A stretch of DNA of 64,000 nucleotides. Source: Sodalis sp. Ffu (GTDB taxonomy: Bacteria; Pseudomonadota; Gammaproteobacteria; Enterobacterales; Enterobacteriaceae). Below, piece after piece: positions 10,703-20,516 of the stretch. Location: positions 776,001-840,000 of the forward strand of contig CP072944.1 of the NCBI GenBank assembly GCA_024748595.1. Direction: 5' to 3'. A program made the position numbers and the translations under genes. How positions within the stretch are numbered: the stretch's first letter is position 1; the number at the start of each line of letters is the position of its first letter. A model generated the notes under the pieces. It ran no database searches, had not been told where the DNA came from, and worked only from the letters and a program-made list of their open reading frames with translations.

Positions 10703-12550
10703 ATGGAAAGAATTATTGCCCAGGCACAGATGTTGCGTCTCTGGCGCCCCCTAGACATACAATTTTCCCGTATGCTGGCTGCGCCATCGCAGCTGGCAAT
10801 AATGCTAGCAAGCGCCTGCTTAAGCGCAGATGCAGGCGCTGGACATGTTTGCCTTCCGCTAGCTCTATTGACACCAGCACGACTATTTGACGGGCGTTAT
10901 CCCAATTTGGCGAGACAGGCGTGGCAAAGAGCTGGCAGGCCCTCCCTTGATGACTGGCAGCGATTACTGCTGACGTCAACGGCGGTCAGTGATGGCTCTC
11001 GCCCTACGCCACTGGTGCTAGATAACCAGCGACTCTACCTGCACCGCATGTGGCAACATGAGTGCATGGTGGCGCAATTTTTTTGCCAAACAAGACGGCT
11101 GCTTGGCAGTAAAGAAAAACGCATTACTGAAGTTCTAAATTATCTATTTCCCAGCAATAACAAAGAAATCGACTGGCAAAAAATTGCTGTAGCGATAGCG
11201 ATCACCCATCCGGTAGTGATAATTTCTGGCGGTCCAGGCACTGGGAAAACTTCGACGGTTACTAAACTACTAGCAGCGTTGCTATTGCTCAGCAAAGGCG
11301 CACGCCTGAGTGTAATAATGGCTGCCCCGACAGGGAAAGCAGCGGCACGCTTGAGTGAGTCTCTCGGTCCGTTAGTGCAGTATACGGAGCTGATAGACAG
11401 TCAAAAACAGCTGCCCCAGAAAGCAATTACCTTGCACCGATTGCTCAGGGCGCAGCCCAATAGCCAGCGGCTGGGCTACCATCGCACCAATCCGTTGCAC
11501 GTGGATATTTTAATTATCGATGAAGCATCAATGATCGATTTGCCGATGATGGCCAATATTATCGAGGCTCTGCCACCTCAGGCACAAGTGATCTTTCTCG
11601 GCGATCACCACCAACTATCGTCAGTGGCCCCTGGAGCTATACTAGGGGATATCTGTCAATTTGCCAAAACCGGCTATAGCGATCCACGTCGCCAAGAGCT
11701 TGACCGACTGACTGGATACAAACTGCCCGTCAGTACCAACAGCAGCAATAGTATCGCTGATAGCTTATGTCTACTACGTCAAAGCTATCGCTTTGACAAT
11801 CATTCTGGCATTGGCCAGCTAGCCAATGCCATCAATGCCGGTGATAGAGACGGCGCTCTCGCACTGCTTAACACAGGCATCAGTAAAGATCTTAACTATA
11901 CTTCGCTACAAAAAAAGAAAGATTATCAGCAAATGATTTCCGACTGTGTCGCCGGCTACCGCGATTATTTGCAACGCACTAGTAATAAAGAAAACCCAAT
12001 AGCCATTCTTAATGCTTTCAACCATTACAGGATACTGTGCGCACTACGTGAAGGCCCCTTCGGCATTGACGGACTGAATAACCATATTGAACAGGCACTA
12101 AGCCAAGCTGGATTAATTCAACCCACCAGCAATCGTAACTACATAGGCCAGCCGGTAATGCTTTTACGCAATGAACCAACGTTAGAGCTATCCAACGGAG
12201 ATATCGGTATCCTACTGCCGGCAGCGCAACAACTGCTGCGTGCTCACTTTATGCTGCCGCATGGCACCATCAGGACAGTCCCACTAAGTCGTCTGCCAGA
12301 ATATGAAACCGCCTTCGCCATGACTGTGCATAAATCACAAGGATCAGAGTTTAGCCATATTGCGCTAGTTTTACCCAATCAGCCATCGCTACCGATATTG
12401 ACACGCGAGCTACTGTATACTGCCGTGACCCGCGCCCGTCACCGACTATCACTATACGCCACACACAGCGTAATAACCCAAGCGATTACCACTACGACCA
12501 AGCGTCGTAGCGGCCTGGTTGATAGGCTAATGACAACAAACACACGCTAA
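10703..12550 (+). CDS. recD: Exodeoxyribonuclease V subunit alpha (RecD)
   Basis: RecD is the 5'-3' helicase subunit of RecBCD. The product has 615 aa, like the 608 aa of E. coli. It shows Walker A GGPGTGKTSTV near residue 175, APTGKAAARL, the DEAS box in IIDEASMIDLPMM, and FAMTVHKSQGSEF with ELLYTAVTRARHRL at the C-terminus. I prefer the ATG at 10703 over the GTG at 10700 because the AGAGG upstream is then 6 bases away. The stop codon lies only 10 bp from the stop of the convergent argA, the same arrangement as in E. coli. With recB and recC intact, the whole enzyme should be made. Confidence 0.96.
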   Translation: MERIIAQAQMLRLWRPLDIQFSRMLAAPSQLAIMLASACLSADAGAGHVCLPLALLTPARLFDGRYPNLARQAWQRAGRPSLDDWQRLLLTSTAVSDGSRPTPLVLDNQRLYLHRMWQHECMVAQFFCQTRRLLGSKEKRITEVLNYLFPSNNKEIDWQKIAVAIAITHPVVIISGGPGTGKTSTVTKLLAALLLLSKGARLSVIMAAPTGKAAARLSESLGPLVQYTELIDSQKQLPQKAITLHRLLRAQPNSQRLGYHRTNPLHVDILIIDEASMIDLPMMANIIEALPPQAQVIFLGDHHQLSSVAPGAILGDICQFAKTGYSDPRRQELDRLTGYKLPVSTNSSNSIADSLCLLRQSYRFDNHSGIGQLANAINAGDRDGALALLNTGISKDLNYTSLQKKKDYQQMISDCVAGYRDYLQRTSNKENPIAILNAFNHYRILCALREGPFGIDGLNNHIEQALSQAGLIQPTSNRNYIGQPVMLLRNEPTLELSNGDIGILLPAAQQLLRAHFMLPHGTIRTVPLSRLPEYETAFAMTVHKSQGSEFSHIALVLPNQPSLPILTRELLYTAVTRARHRLSLYATHSVITQAITTTTKRRSGLVDRLMTTNTR

Positions 12551-12560
12551 ACGGAATGTC

Positions 12561-13904
12561 TTAACGACTATACTGCTCCTCAAGATCTGCCAATAAAATT
12601 TTGGATCGGCGCTGATAGTTGTACAACACCTTCTTATGGTGTGGTAGCATATCTATGCCTACCGGCGTAAAACCACGTTCCTGGAACCAGTGAATGCTAC
12701 GTGTAGTCAAAACAAAAAGTTTTTTCAATCCCATTTGCCGCGCTTGCTGGACGATACGTTTCAATAAAACTTCACCGCGTGAAGAACTACAATAATTAGG
12801 ATGCACCGCAACGCAGGCCATCTCTCCCATCTTCTCTTCTGGAAACGGATAAAGAGCCGCACAAGCGATGGTCAGGTTATCCCGTTCAATAAGGATAAAT
12901 TTATCAATTTCCATTTCTAGCTTCTCGCGCGAACGTCGAACTAAGATCCCTTGCTGCTCCAGTGGCCTAATTAAATCTAAAATGCCATCGATATCATTAA
13001 TGGTAGCTCCTCGTATCTGCTCAGCGCTCTCCATCACAATTTGGGTGCCAATACCGTCACGGGAAAATAATTCCTGTAGCAAAGCGCTGTCCTCCTGATA
13101 ATTGATCAGATGACAGCGCCGCACACCACTACGGCAGGCTTTAACCGCACCACGCAAAAAGCGTACAGTTCCGGAACGATAATCACCGCACTCCTCCAAC
13201 TGCTCAATACAACGCTGGGCATCGTTGGGAAACAGCTCCGAGAAGATACTACCTTCTTCATCAATTATACCCTCTGACGAACAAAAACCGATGATCTTCT
13301 TAGCCTTGAGCTTAATGGCCAACAACGTCGCTACTTCTTCCGACGTGAGGTTAAAACTTTCACCAGTCACCGATACCGCCACAGGGCCGAGCAAAACGAT
13401 GGAACCTCCGGCCAGCTGACTATGAATCGCATCATCGTCGATGCGACGAATACGACCGCTATGGCAATAGTCTACACCGTCATCCACCCCGAGTGGTTGG
13501 GCAATAATAAAGTTGCCACTCACCACATTAATATGCGTTCCCTGCAACGACGTATTGCTAAGACTCATTGATAGCTGCGCGGTAATATCCAACTGAAGCT
13601 GACCAACTATTTTCTTCACTCGCTCCAAAGTTAAAGCGTCGGTGACACGAATGTTTTTATGATAAAGCGGTTCGAGGTGGTGCATCGCTAGATTAGCGTC
13701 AATCTGCGGCCGAGCTCCGTAAACCAACACCACATAGATACCGAGTCTATGCAGCAGACCAATATCATTGATAATATTGGTAAAATTCTTATGTTCAATA
13801 GCTTCACCGCTTAGCATCACCACAAATATTTTACCCCTGTGCGCGTCAATGTAAGGGACAGCATTACGAAAACCTTGAACCAACTCTGTACTACGTTCCT
13901 TCAC
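12561..13904 (-). CDS. argA: Amino-acid N-acetyltransferase (N-acetylglutamate synthase)
   Basis: ArgA uses acetyl-CoA and glutamate to make N-acetylglutamate, the first step of arginine synthesis. The product has 447 aa, versus 443 in E. coli, with an N-terminal amino-acid-kinase-like domain ([10 protein letters not shown] region near 65, [24 protein letters not shown]) and a C-terminal GNAT domain (ACVAVHPNY...[22 protein letters not shown]). The start is a GTG, as in E. coli (VKERxTELV), with AGAGG about 7 bases upstream; an ATG 57 bases further upstream would add a non-conserved extension. The arginine repressor gene argR is a pseudogene in this window and argG is absent from its E. coli locus, so local arginine synthesis and its control may be incomplete. 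Confidence 0.95.
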   Translation of the reverse strand: MKERSTELVQGFRNAVPYIDAHRGKIFVVMLSGEAIEHKNFTNIINDIGLLHRLGIYVVLVYGARPQIDANLAMHHLEPLYHKNIRVTDALTLERVKKIVGQLQLDITAQLSMSLSNTSLQGTHINVVSGNFIIAQPLGVDDGVDYCHSGRIRRIDDDAIHSQLAGGSIVLLGPVAVSVTGESFNLTSEEVATLLAIKLKAKKIIGFCSSEGIIDEEGSIFSELFPNDAQRCIEQLEECGDYRSGTVRFLRGAVKACRSGVRRCHLINYQEDSALLQELFSRDGIGTQIVMESAEQIRGATINDIDGILDLIRPLEQQGILVRRSREKLEMEIDKFILIERDNLTIACAALYPFPEEKMGEMACVAVHPNYCSSSRGEVLLKRIVQQARQMGLKKLFVLTTRSIHWFQERGFTPVGIDMLPHHKKVLYNYQRRSKILLADLEEQYSR

Positions 13905-14069
13905 GACCAAGCCTCTATGAATGATTATTCTAATCTTATGTATTCTTATTCTTTTATGCACTACCTGGCAAGCAACGATTCACTGAAAGCTATCTTTATA
14001 AAAGATAATCTATACGAAGATATTAAATAAATCTAACTATCAAGAAATTTTCTTATTAAAAGGCCATCA

Positions 14070-14614
14070 AATAATTCATCTGATATATAAATAAACCTAA
14101 AGTATTTATTGAATGCCTATTCCAGCTACATAGCTGTTCTATTCCAAAGCACATCTAGTAATCAATATTATAGCTTTCAATAATCATTATTTCCTTTTAA
14201 ACATGTGATAACTGCCTAATTATTTAAACCAGCAGCCAGTAACGTTAATAGCAAAACGAATAATATCGTCATATATTAAATTTTATCATAACATTAACGT
14301 TTTTAGACCGTTTACTAATGCAGGTAAAATGGACATAGAGGAATATACAATTGGAGTCTATAAAACGTTTTGAACGCTCGCAACGTCATGCGAAAGACTT
14401 ATTTCAAATTCAATAAAGTTGTAATAGCTATCTAAAATAAAGTATTGGCTACGATCTTTTCAGAAAATTTATTTTCTTGATGCTAATTAGCAAGGGCTAA
14501 AAGCATTTAACCAGAATATCAGTGATCCATGTTCGATGAAGTAGTTGCTATCACTATACATTAATTATCTTAAACTTTTTCTTGCCATAGAGAGTAAATT
14601 TGTTCAACGAAGCA
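14070..14614 (-). mobile_element. IS903-like remnant, transposase on minus strand
   Basis: The right-hand terminal repeat is degenerate but clear (AATTTGTTCAACGAAGC, 14597-14613). Internal blocks (around 14158-14200, 14235-14270 and 14330-14400) line up with the same blocks of other copies in this window, reading on the minus strand. The outer left end is not clear. Confidence 0.55.
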
Positions 14615-14718
14615 TTACCGGACACTATGACACAAGAATCATAATTCATCATTTGCTGTATTACAAATAAACCTAATACTTATTATTAATAAATATTATC
14701 ATAGTTAAGAAATTTTCT

Positions 14719-15237
14719 CTAAAACGTTACTGTGTTCTTAAACAATCCAACTTTTAAATCACTTGCAGTATAAATCACTTTACCCTCGCAAAGCACTTCA
14801 CCGTCAGCCATACCCATTACCAATGTGCGTTTGATTACGCGGCGAAAATGAACGCGGTAGATAATTTTTTTATCGCTTGGCAGAATCTGTCCAGTGAATT
14901 TTACTTCACCCACCCCAAGAGCACGACCTTTACCTTCACCGCCCAGCCAACCAAGGTAAAATCCCACCAATTGCCACATGGCATCCAGTCCTAGGCAACC
15001 TGGCATCACAGGGTCGCCGATAAAATGGCAACCAAAAAACCACATATCCGGTTGAATATCCAGTTCCGCTTCCACCAAACCTTTATTATAGTTACCGCCA
15101 TCCTCGGTCATTTTGGTCACCCGGTCCATCATCAGCATATTTGGTGCTGGCAGCTGAGGACCATCTTTGCCGAATAGTTCACCGCGGCTAGACGCCAGCA
15201 AGTCCTCTTTTATATAAGATTTGCGTTTATCTACCAT
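14719..15237 (-). CDS. fabA: Bifunctional 3-hydroxydecanoyl-ACP dehydratase/isomerase FabA
   Basis: FabA dehydrates 3-hydroxydecanoyl-ACP and isomerises trans-2- to cis-3-decenoyl-ACP, the branch point of unsaturated fatty acid synthesis in the cytoplasm. The product has 172 aa, the same length as E. coli. The active site [12 protein letters not shown] carries His71 and Asp85 (counting Met), and the [11 protein letters not shown] strand is conserved. It lies 71 bp downstream of lonH on the same strand, as in E. coli. In E. coli the downstream neighbour is rmf; here there is IS debris instead. Confidence 0.98.
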   Translation of the reverse strand: MVDKRKSYIKEDLLASSRGELFGKDGPQLPAPNMLMMDRVTKMTEDGGNYNKGLVEAELDIQPDMWFFGCHFIGDPVMPGCLGLDAMWQLVGFYLGWLGGEGKGRALGVGEVKFTGQILPSDKKIIYRVHFRRVIKRTLVMGMADGEVLCEGKVIYTASDLKVGLFKNTVTF

Positions 15238-15308
15238 AATCTCTCTAAACCTTTTATTAATGAATCAGACGCATTACCCAACATGCCAGTTACCTATATA
15301 CCGTTAAC

Positions 15309-17075
15309 CTAGTTAAACCAGTTTAACCAACGAAAACCCCAGGGTAGACGTTGTCGTTCATGCAAATTATTAATATTTGCGATACGCTCACGTATGGAAG
15401 CAGTAAGACTTGGACGCTTATCGTGATTAAAGGGCATTGCAGTAAGGATTGTTAACGCTTCATCGATAGTAGCCACAGGCCATAGAGAGAATTGTCCACC
15501 ACGCACCGCCTCGATCACTTCATCATTCAAACATAGATGACGCATATTGGTGGAAGGAATAATCACCCCTTGCATGCCCGTTAGCCCACGTGTCCGACAC
15601 AGAGCAAAAAAACTTTCAATTTTCTCATTAACACCCCCGATAGGCTGAACGCGACCAAACTGATCCACAGAGCCTGTCACGGCAATTTGTTGATCTACTG
15701 GTTTAGCTGCCAGTGCACTGATAAGAGCCACCAACTCCGCCAGCGAGGCACTATCGCCATCTACCTCGCCATATGACTGCTCAAACACCAGCGAGGCGGA
15801 GAACGGAAAATGTTGCTCCAACTTCAGCGCAGATATGAGAAACGCCTGCATGATCATCATGCTCTTAGCGTGAATATTGCCGCCGAGTTCCGCTTTGCGA
15901 TCTACATCGTGAATCTCACCGTCCCCCAAATGCACCACACAACTAATTCGCAACGGTTCACCAAATGGCAACGGATGGCCAGGAAAATCTAGCACTGATA
16001 GCGCATTCACCTGGCCAATGACTAGACCTTCAGTCTCTACCATAACCTGTCCTTCAGCAATTTCTCCATGCATTCGCTCACTGAGATAACTTTCGTGCCA
16101 AATGCGAGTGCGATCGCTATCTAAGAGCGCCTCGGCGGTTATCACCTGTTGGCCGCTATACAGCGCTGCCTCTTTCAACCGACGCATCAACCATCTGGGA
16201 CAAAGCGGCAATTGATATTGATCTCCGCTATAGCGGACTGATTGTTTAATCAGTGCCGGCCAAGCGGTGGTATCTAGCTGAGGCAATCCCTGGCGCTCCG
16301 CCAACATACTCACCCAAGCGCACCATTGCACTATCTGTCCTGTTCCATCAATGCGTAAATCGGATTCAAATTCCCCATACAAAGCCAACTTGGTAAGTCC
16401 CAGATCCAAATCGTTAAAACTCGCCAAAGATTCACGATCACCCACCATTATCAACCGCAAATCCAGCGGCATTGACGGAACCGCGATCGGCAACGGGCGT
16501 TTTTCGTCCGCAGACAACCAATCAAATCTCTGTTGCATAACCATCTGCTTTAGACGTAACCATAGCAAAGGCTGGCTGACTAATGCGTGTGCACCGAGTA
16601 CCAATACACCGCCATTGGCACGATGTATCAAACCAGACTGCAGATTAATAACATCACGGTAAAAGCGCAACGCACCAAACAATTGCTCATATTCGACCCA
16701 TATCTGCCAAACGCTATTACTACAAGCGGCAAAGTTATCCTCGGGACTAGAAGCTGGCCGCAAAGTCACACCAATATCGGTAATAATATAGCAGCTGCCA
16801 AATGGCTGAGAGGGTTCCGGTAAAATTTGTTTGACCATATCGGCAATTAGCTGGAAATATGCTTCATCCTCTTGCGCCTTCAGCAGCATAAAACGACTAG
16901 GAGAGTGGCAGTGGCAAAATTGCGTTAGGCCATCCATCAAACGAGTTTGCAACATAACTAAAGATGCAGATAAAGGCAGGTGGGACTGCTTAAATACCGA
17001 CACAAATTCAGCCAAATCGGGCAGTAAATATTTCCATTCTAATTTTTTATTAATCAAAACGATAAATAATATCAC
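15309..17075 (-). CDS. lonH: Lon-like protease homolog LonH (YcbZ)
   Basis: This is a protein of the Lon-C protease-like family next to fabA, matching E. coli LonH/YcbZ (586 aa) over its whole length. It has the sensor-like N-terminal half (NGGVLVLGAHALVSQPLLWLRLKQM) and the C-terminal S16 protease domain with the Ser in EVDGDSASLAEL and the Lys in NEKIESFFALC, the expected Ser-Lys dyad. It has no full Walker A motif, as in the family. The start is uncertain: a GTG at 17075 gives 588 aa, while a TTG six codons later matches the E. coli N-terminus better; neither has a strong ribosome site. It is divergent from matP, as in E. coli. The substrates of this protease are not well known. Confidence 0.9.
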   Translation of the reverse strand: MILFIVLINKKLEWKYLLPDLAEFVSVFKQSHLPLSASLVMLQTRLMDGLTQFCHCHSPSRFMLLKAQEDEAYFQLIADMVKQILPEPSQPFGSCYIITDIGVTLRPASSPEDNFAACSNSVWQIWVEYEQLFGALRFYRDVINLQSGLIHRANGGVLVLGAHALVSQPLLWLRLKQMVMQQRFDWLSADEKRPLPIAVPSMPLDLRLIMVGDRESLASFNDLDLGLTKLALYGEFESDLRIDGTGQIVQWCAWVSMLAERQGLPQLDTTAWPALIKQSVRYSGDQYQLPLCPRWLMRRLKEAALYSGQQVITAEALLDSDRTRIWHESYLSERMHGEIAEGQVMVETEGLVIGQVNALSVLDFPGHPLPFGEPLRISCVVHLGDGEIHDVDRKAELGGNIHAKSMMIMQAFLISALKLEQHFPFSASLVFEQSYGEVDGDSASLAELVALISALAAKPVDQQIAVTGSVDQFGRVQPIGGVNEKIESFFALCRTRGLTGMQGVIIPSTNMRHLCLNDEVIEAVRGGQFSLWPVATIDEALTILTAMPFNHDKRPSLTASIRERIANINNLHERQRLPWGFRWLNWFN

Positions 17076-17249
17076 TGTTCAGGGAAACGCTGATTATACA
17101 AGAAGAAGTGATTTGTCTCGGCCTCTTTTTTATAAAACGCGTCGTTATAGCATCTAAAAACAAAATGCAATACTGATAAAATTAGCAAATTAACAAATAA
17201 TAATGCTATGATAGCCTGTAAGTTATACGGTCAAAGGTACAAGCTTTCC

Positions 17250-17708
17250 ATGAAATACTGGCAGCTTAAAAATCTTGAAACTGATTGGAAATGGAAATAC
17301 CTGATCAAAAAATACCATGAAGGAGATAAGATCACCTGGCACGAAAAAAAGAGCGCGGCGGAAAAGTCTATCGCAACATTAATCAGTTACCAACACCAGC
17401 CAGAAAAGATCCTAAAATGGATCCATGAGTTTATGCATCCAGGACTTGCAAACCGTATGAAGCAAACCATACGTGCACGACGTAAGCGACACTTTAACGC
17501 CAAACATCAACACACACGAAAAAAATCCATCGATTTGGAATACCTAGTTTGGCAACAACTGTCAGCACTGGCAATACGGCGGGGTTTTACCCTATCGGAA
17601 ACCATCATCAGCTTGCTGGAAGATGCGGAATGTAAAGAAAAATATAATAAAACTATATCATGGCTACGACACGATTTGCAGACCATTCTAAGTGAACAGA
17701 AAAAGTAG
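17250..17708 (+). CDS. matP: Macrodomain Ter protein MatP
   Basis: MatP binds matS sites and organises the replication-terminus domain of the chromosome, bridging it to the division machinery. The product has 152 aa, versus 150 in E. coli. The start [18 protein letters not shown] matches MKYQQLENLESGWKWKYL. The DNA-binding ribbon-helix-helix part [19 protein letters not shown] and the block [10 protein letters not shown] are almost unchanged. The middle, about residues 28-65, is divergent. An ATG at 17208 would add 14 residues with no counterpart in E. coli, so I use 17250. Retention suggests that terminus organisation still matters in this shrinking genome. Confidence 0.93.
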   Translation: MKYWQLKNLETDWKWKYLIKKYHEGDKITWHEKKSAAEKSIATLISYQHQPEKILKWIHEFMHPGLANRMKQTIRARRKRHFNAKHQHTRKKSIDLEYLVWQQLSALAIRRGFTLSETIISLLEDAECKEKYNKTISWLRHDLQTILSEQKK

Positions 17709-17964
17709 CTATTTGCGTTTCCTCACAACATATAACAGCTACGATATCATCATCAATTGCAGGTTGTCACACAGCCAATATTGATGATGCCCTAACGGCA
17801 AAATCGATCCGTCAATGAAGAAAACCAGCCAACACTCTCAATACAGTGATCATTTCGATCACTTGCTCAACTATTGACTGACGTTCGCTCGACCTCCTAT
17901 TCGCTAAGCATGTGTCTGTTTACTATTAACGATATTTAGGCGGATTGGAATAGTCTATAGCTTA

Positions 17965-18345
17965 CGGCTATAATAATTACATCTTTAATATCCTTCACTT
18001 CGATCTCTACGCGACGCTAATGACAAATGATGACTGCCATAAAGTCTTTCATACTGTTTAGATACTGCAGTAACAAAATTGGATTTACCCATACCACATG
18101 CAAAAATATTATCGAAAATATAATTAAAAAACCAAATCACTAAGTCAGTGATAGCGCAACTTTGGCATCCAAAGACATGTATTAAACTTTGAAATCATCG
18201 TCGTTCATATCTGCCTTATAAACCATACAGATCAGACAGTCATAGACCCAACTTAAAACCCAGAATACCATTCACCTAATAACCCACAAAAGCACCAACG
18301 CCTACCCGTGACCATTACTAGTAGAAACTCCGATGCGATTATCAA
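17965..18345 (-). pseudogene. ompA: Remnant of outer membrane protein gene ompA
   Basis: Synteny (fabA-lonH-matP-ompA) predicts ompA here on the minus strand, and broken frames confirm it. RRVEIEVKDIKDV (about 17970-18012) is the C-terminal end. GMGKSNFVT (about 18075-18100) matches GMGESNPVT. SDLVFFNYIFDN matches SDVLFNFNKATL. EWYSGFKLG (about 18245-18276) matches TWYTGAKLG at the start of the mature barrel. Only about 380 bp of roughly 1050 remain, with stops and shifts. The major porin-like anchor of the outer membrane is therefore lost at this locus. Confidence 0.8.
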
Positions 18346-18659
18346 AATAGGCAAAAGCCTATAAAATTCATTTCCAAGATTCATGCCATAACTCTGTATA
18401 TCGCCATGAAATATAACGCTACAAAGTGAACAAATAATCTGGCAACGAGCAAAAATTACATATCTAATCGATTTCCTTCCATTTATTATCAATTGTTCCA
18501 CTTACACGAAAGTAACCTGAAAAAATTCTAATTTTACTTTAATGACATTAAATTTCTAACCATCACACTTTAATTACCAATTAAAGAAAATCTTCTTTCA
18601 TCACCAATATTTTATCTAACACTGACGATTGGCATACAAACCACTTTTATAACAAAAAC

Positions 18660-18704
18660 CTGACTTCAGACACGCAAACTGAGTGTTTGCGTGTCTGAAG
18701 TCAG
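18660..18704 (-). terminator. Perfect 20-bp hairpin, terminator-like on minus strand
   Basis: The arms 18660-18679 and 18685-18704 are exact complements (arm CTGACTTCAGACACGCAAAC) with a 5-base loop. Read on the minus strand, the stem is followed by GGTTTTTGTT, a usable T-run. In E. coli sulA lies upstream of ompA on the same strand, so this may be the terminator of a vanished sulA-like gene; that assignment is inference. The surrounding 18346-18740 holds nothing else I recognise. A flawless stem of this length is notable in sequence this eroded. Confidence 0.6.
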
Positions 18705-18740
18705 TAAATTAAGTTGACGTAACCATGGCAGTAAAATATA

Positions 18741-19299
18741 GAATTTGTTGAACAAATTAAATTTTTTCTAATCATGATAGAAACCAAATTTTTTCAAAAA
18801 AGTCTTTAAAATAATTTTAGTTAAACATCTAAGCAATTATTGCCTAATATAAAAGAATCAAAACGCTCAAAGAGCGCTCGTACGTTATTCAGAGATAATC
18901 ATCACCCACTGTATGATTAAAATAAATACTTAATCTGAAGTACGAGCATTCCAAGCTGTTCCTACTTGGATATCAGAAATTTAACGAATAATTATTTTAT
19001 GATATGGCTCTCTTTAGCCAGAGAGCGTTGATAATAACTAACTTTTATTTTCTATTAAAAGTTAATTGATTTATAAGTACTTCATTTCTATCAGCTACCA
19101 AGTCACCTCCATACTCCTTTTAGAAGTATCACGATCTAATTTTAATCATTAGCATATGGCTGCCATGGTATCATAATCTTTAAAACATAGTCATGGTAAT
19201 AACATGAAAATGACTCGACTAATTATGCATGTTAACAAACGAATGATTTGAACAAGATTAAAAAAGGAGCGCATACGACTAAATTTATTCAACAAAGCC
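18741..19299. mobile_element. IS903-like remnant with both ends
   Basis: The left end GAATTTGTTGAACAAATT (18741-18758) and right end AATTTATTCAACAAAGCC (19282-19299) are inverted copies of the family repeat. Inside, a plus-strand transposase piece (18860-18910) and a minus-strand piece (18985-19060, resembling YYQRSLAKES) are mixed, so it looks like two copies merged by deletion. I see no convincing 9-bp target duplication. Confidence 0.7.
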
Positions 19300-19484
19300 T
19301 AGATATAATACAATGCATACAGCTCACTATGATCGTATAACGTAAAAGTAGCACTAAAATCGCTGGCTACCGCATGCTAGCCAAAGTAAAATTTTGCGAG
19401 CCCCATTGCATGGGGTTGATGGCAATGCAACGTCACAAACCTGAACTAAGGCAATTTTCTTATACAACTTGTGACACAGCTGAC

Positions 19485-20291
19485 TCATAGATCGAAAACC
19501 GCCCAAACTGGTGCATGGTCAGAAGGTTTCTCCATAGCACGGATATCATAGTCAATACCAGTAGCGCAAAAGCGTGCTGTTAACGTGCATGACGCAAGCA
19601 ACAGATCAATACGCAACCCACGATTTTTATCGAAGCTGGATGAACGATAGTCAAACCAGGAATAACGCTGCTCACCTTGAGGATGAGCATGACGATAAAT
19701 GTCCACAAGACCCCAATTCAGCAGGCAAGCTATCCATTTCCTTTCTTCCGGAAGAAAAGAACATTTTCCGGTGCGCAGCCAGCGTTTGCGACTTTCTTCG
19801 CCGATACCGATATCTAGATCAGTAGGGCTTATGTTCATATCGCCCATGATTAACAGCATCGTATTGCTACGATGATTTTGCTCCACATAATTTTGTAAAT
19901 CCTGATAAAAACGTTGCTTAGCCAAAAATTTCACTGGATGATCACGATTTTCTCCCTGGGGGAAATAACCATTAACCACCGTAAGTACGCCATACGCAGT
20001 CATGAAATCAGCCATAATTATGCGTCGCGGGGCTTCAGCACTATCAGTGCTGAAGCCCCGCCTAATAACCAGCGGCTGATCACAACAAAGAAACGCGACA
20101 CCATAATGATTTTTTTGGCCATGGTAGTACACATGGTAACCATAGCGCGAAAGCTCTTTCAGTGGAAACATATAATCATGAACCTTAGTTTCCTGCAAAC
20201 CAATAACATCGGGATGAAACTGGTCGATAATCGCTTCAAGTTGATGAAAATGTGCGCGTAATCCATTAATGTTGAAAGAAACAAATGTCAT
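19485..20291 (-). CDS. xthA: Exodeoxyribonuclease III
   Basis: XthA is the main AP endonuclease and a 3' phosphatase/exonuclease in base-excision repair. The product has 268 aa, the same as E. coli. The catalytic residues are visible: Glu34 in GLQETK, the [13 protein letters not shown] motif, and the C-terminal SDHAPVW with the essential Asp-His pair. The stretch [15 protein letters not shown], about residues 78-92, is encoded by a perfect 15-bp palindrome. The gene is isolated between two IS remnants, with no operon partner. Confidence 0.97.
   Translation of the reverse strand: MTFVSFNINGLRAHFHQLEAIIDQFHPDVIGLQETKVHDYMFPLKELSRYGYHVYYHGQKNHYGVAFLCCDQPLVIRRGFSTDSAEAPRRIIMADFMTAYGVLTVVNGYFPQGENRDHPVKFLAKQRFYQDLQNYVEQNHRSNTMLLIMGDMNISPTDLDIGIGEESRKRWLRTGKCSFLPEERKWIACLLNWGLVDIYRHAHPQGEQRYSWFDYRSSSFDKNRGLRIDLLLASCTLTARFCATGIDYDIRAMEKPSDHAPVWAVFDL
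20028..20060. repeat. Perfect 15-bp palindrome inside xthA
   Basis: The arms CGGGGCTTCAGCACT (20028-20042) and its exact complement (20046-20060) are separated by ATC. The encoded residues fall in a variable loop of XthA. The stem is GC-rich compared with its surroundings and would form a stable hairpin in the mRNA. Confidence 0.7.
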
Positions 20292-20516
20292 TTTTTACAC
20301 TATATCACTAAATATCAGATGATATTAACAGAAATATTAAATCAATGAAATGTAAGTGATAAATGCGCTTATCAACCCCACCGCTGCAAGTTAAATTTAA
20401 ATGAAAGGGGATTAAAGCCTCGGTGTCAAATAAACGAAAAAAAAGTGAGTAAGCTACTGATGCTGGGCCGTCCTTTTACGCCAATAACTATTGGCACAGG
20501 GAAAGCTGATTATGAA

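Noticed and set aside
14340-14405. A piece resembling the start of rmf (ribosome modulation factor), expected near fabA
   Set aside because: The same bases (GGAATAT, GGAGTCTATAA, CAACGTCA) align better with the minus-strand internal block of the IS903-like copies in this window.
17745-17960. A first guess that this is the C-terminal end of ompA
   Set aside because: A much better match for the OmpA C-terminus (RRVEIEVKDIKDV) lies at about 17970-18012, so this stretch is outside the gene; it holds only a loose 10-bp inverted repeat at 17748-17789.
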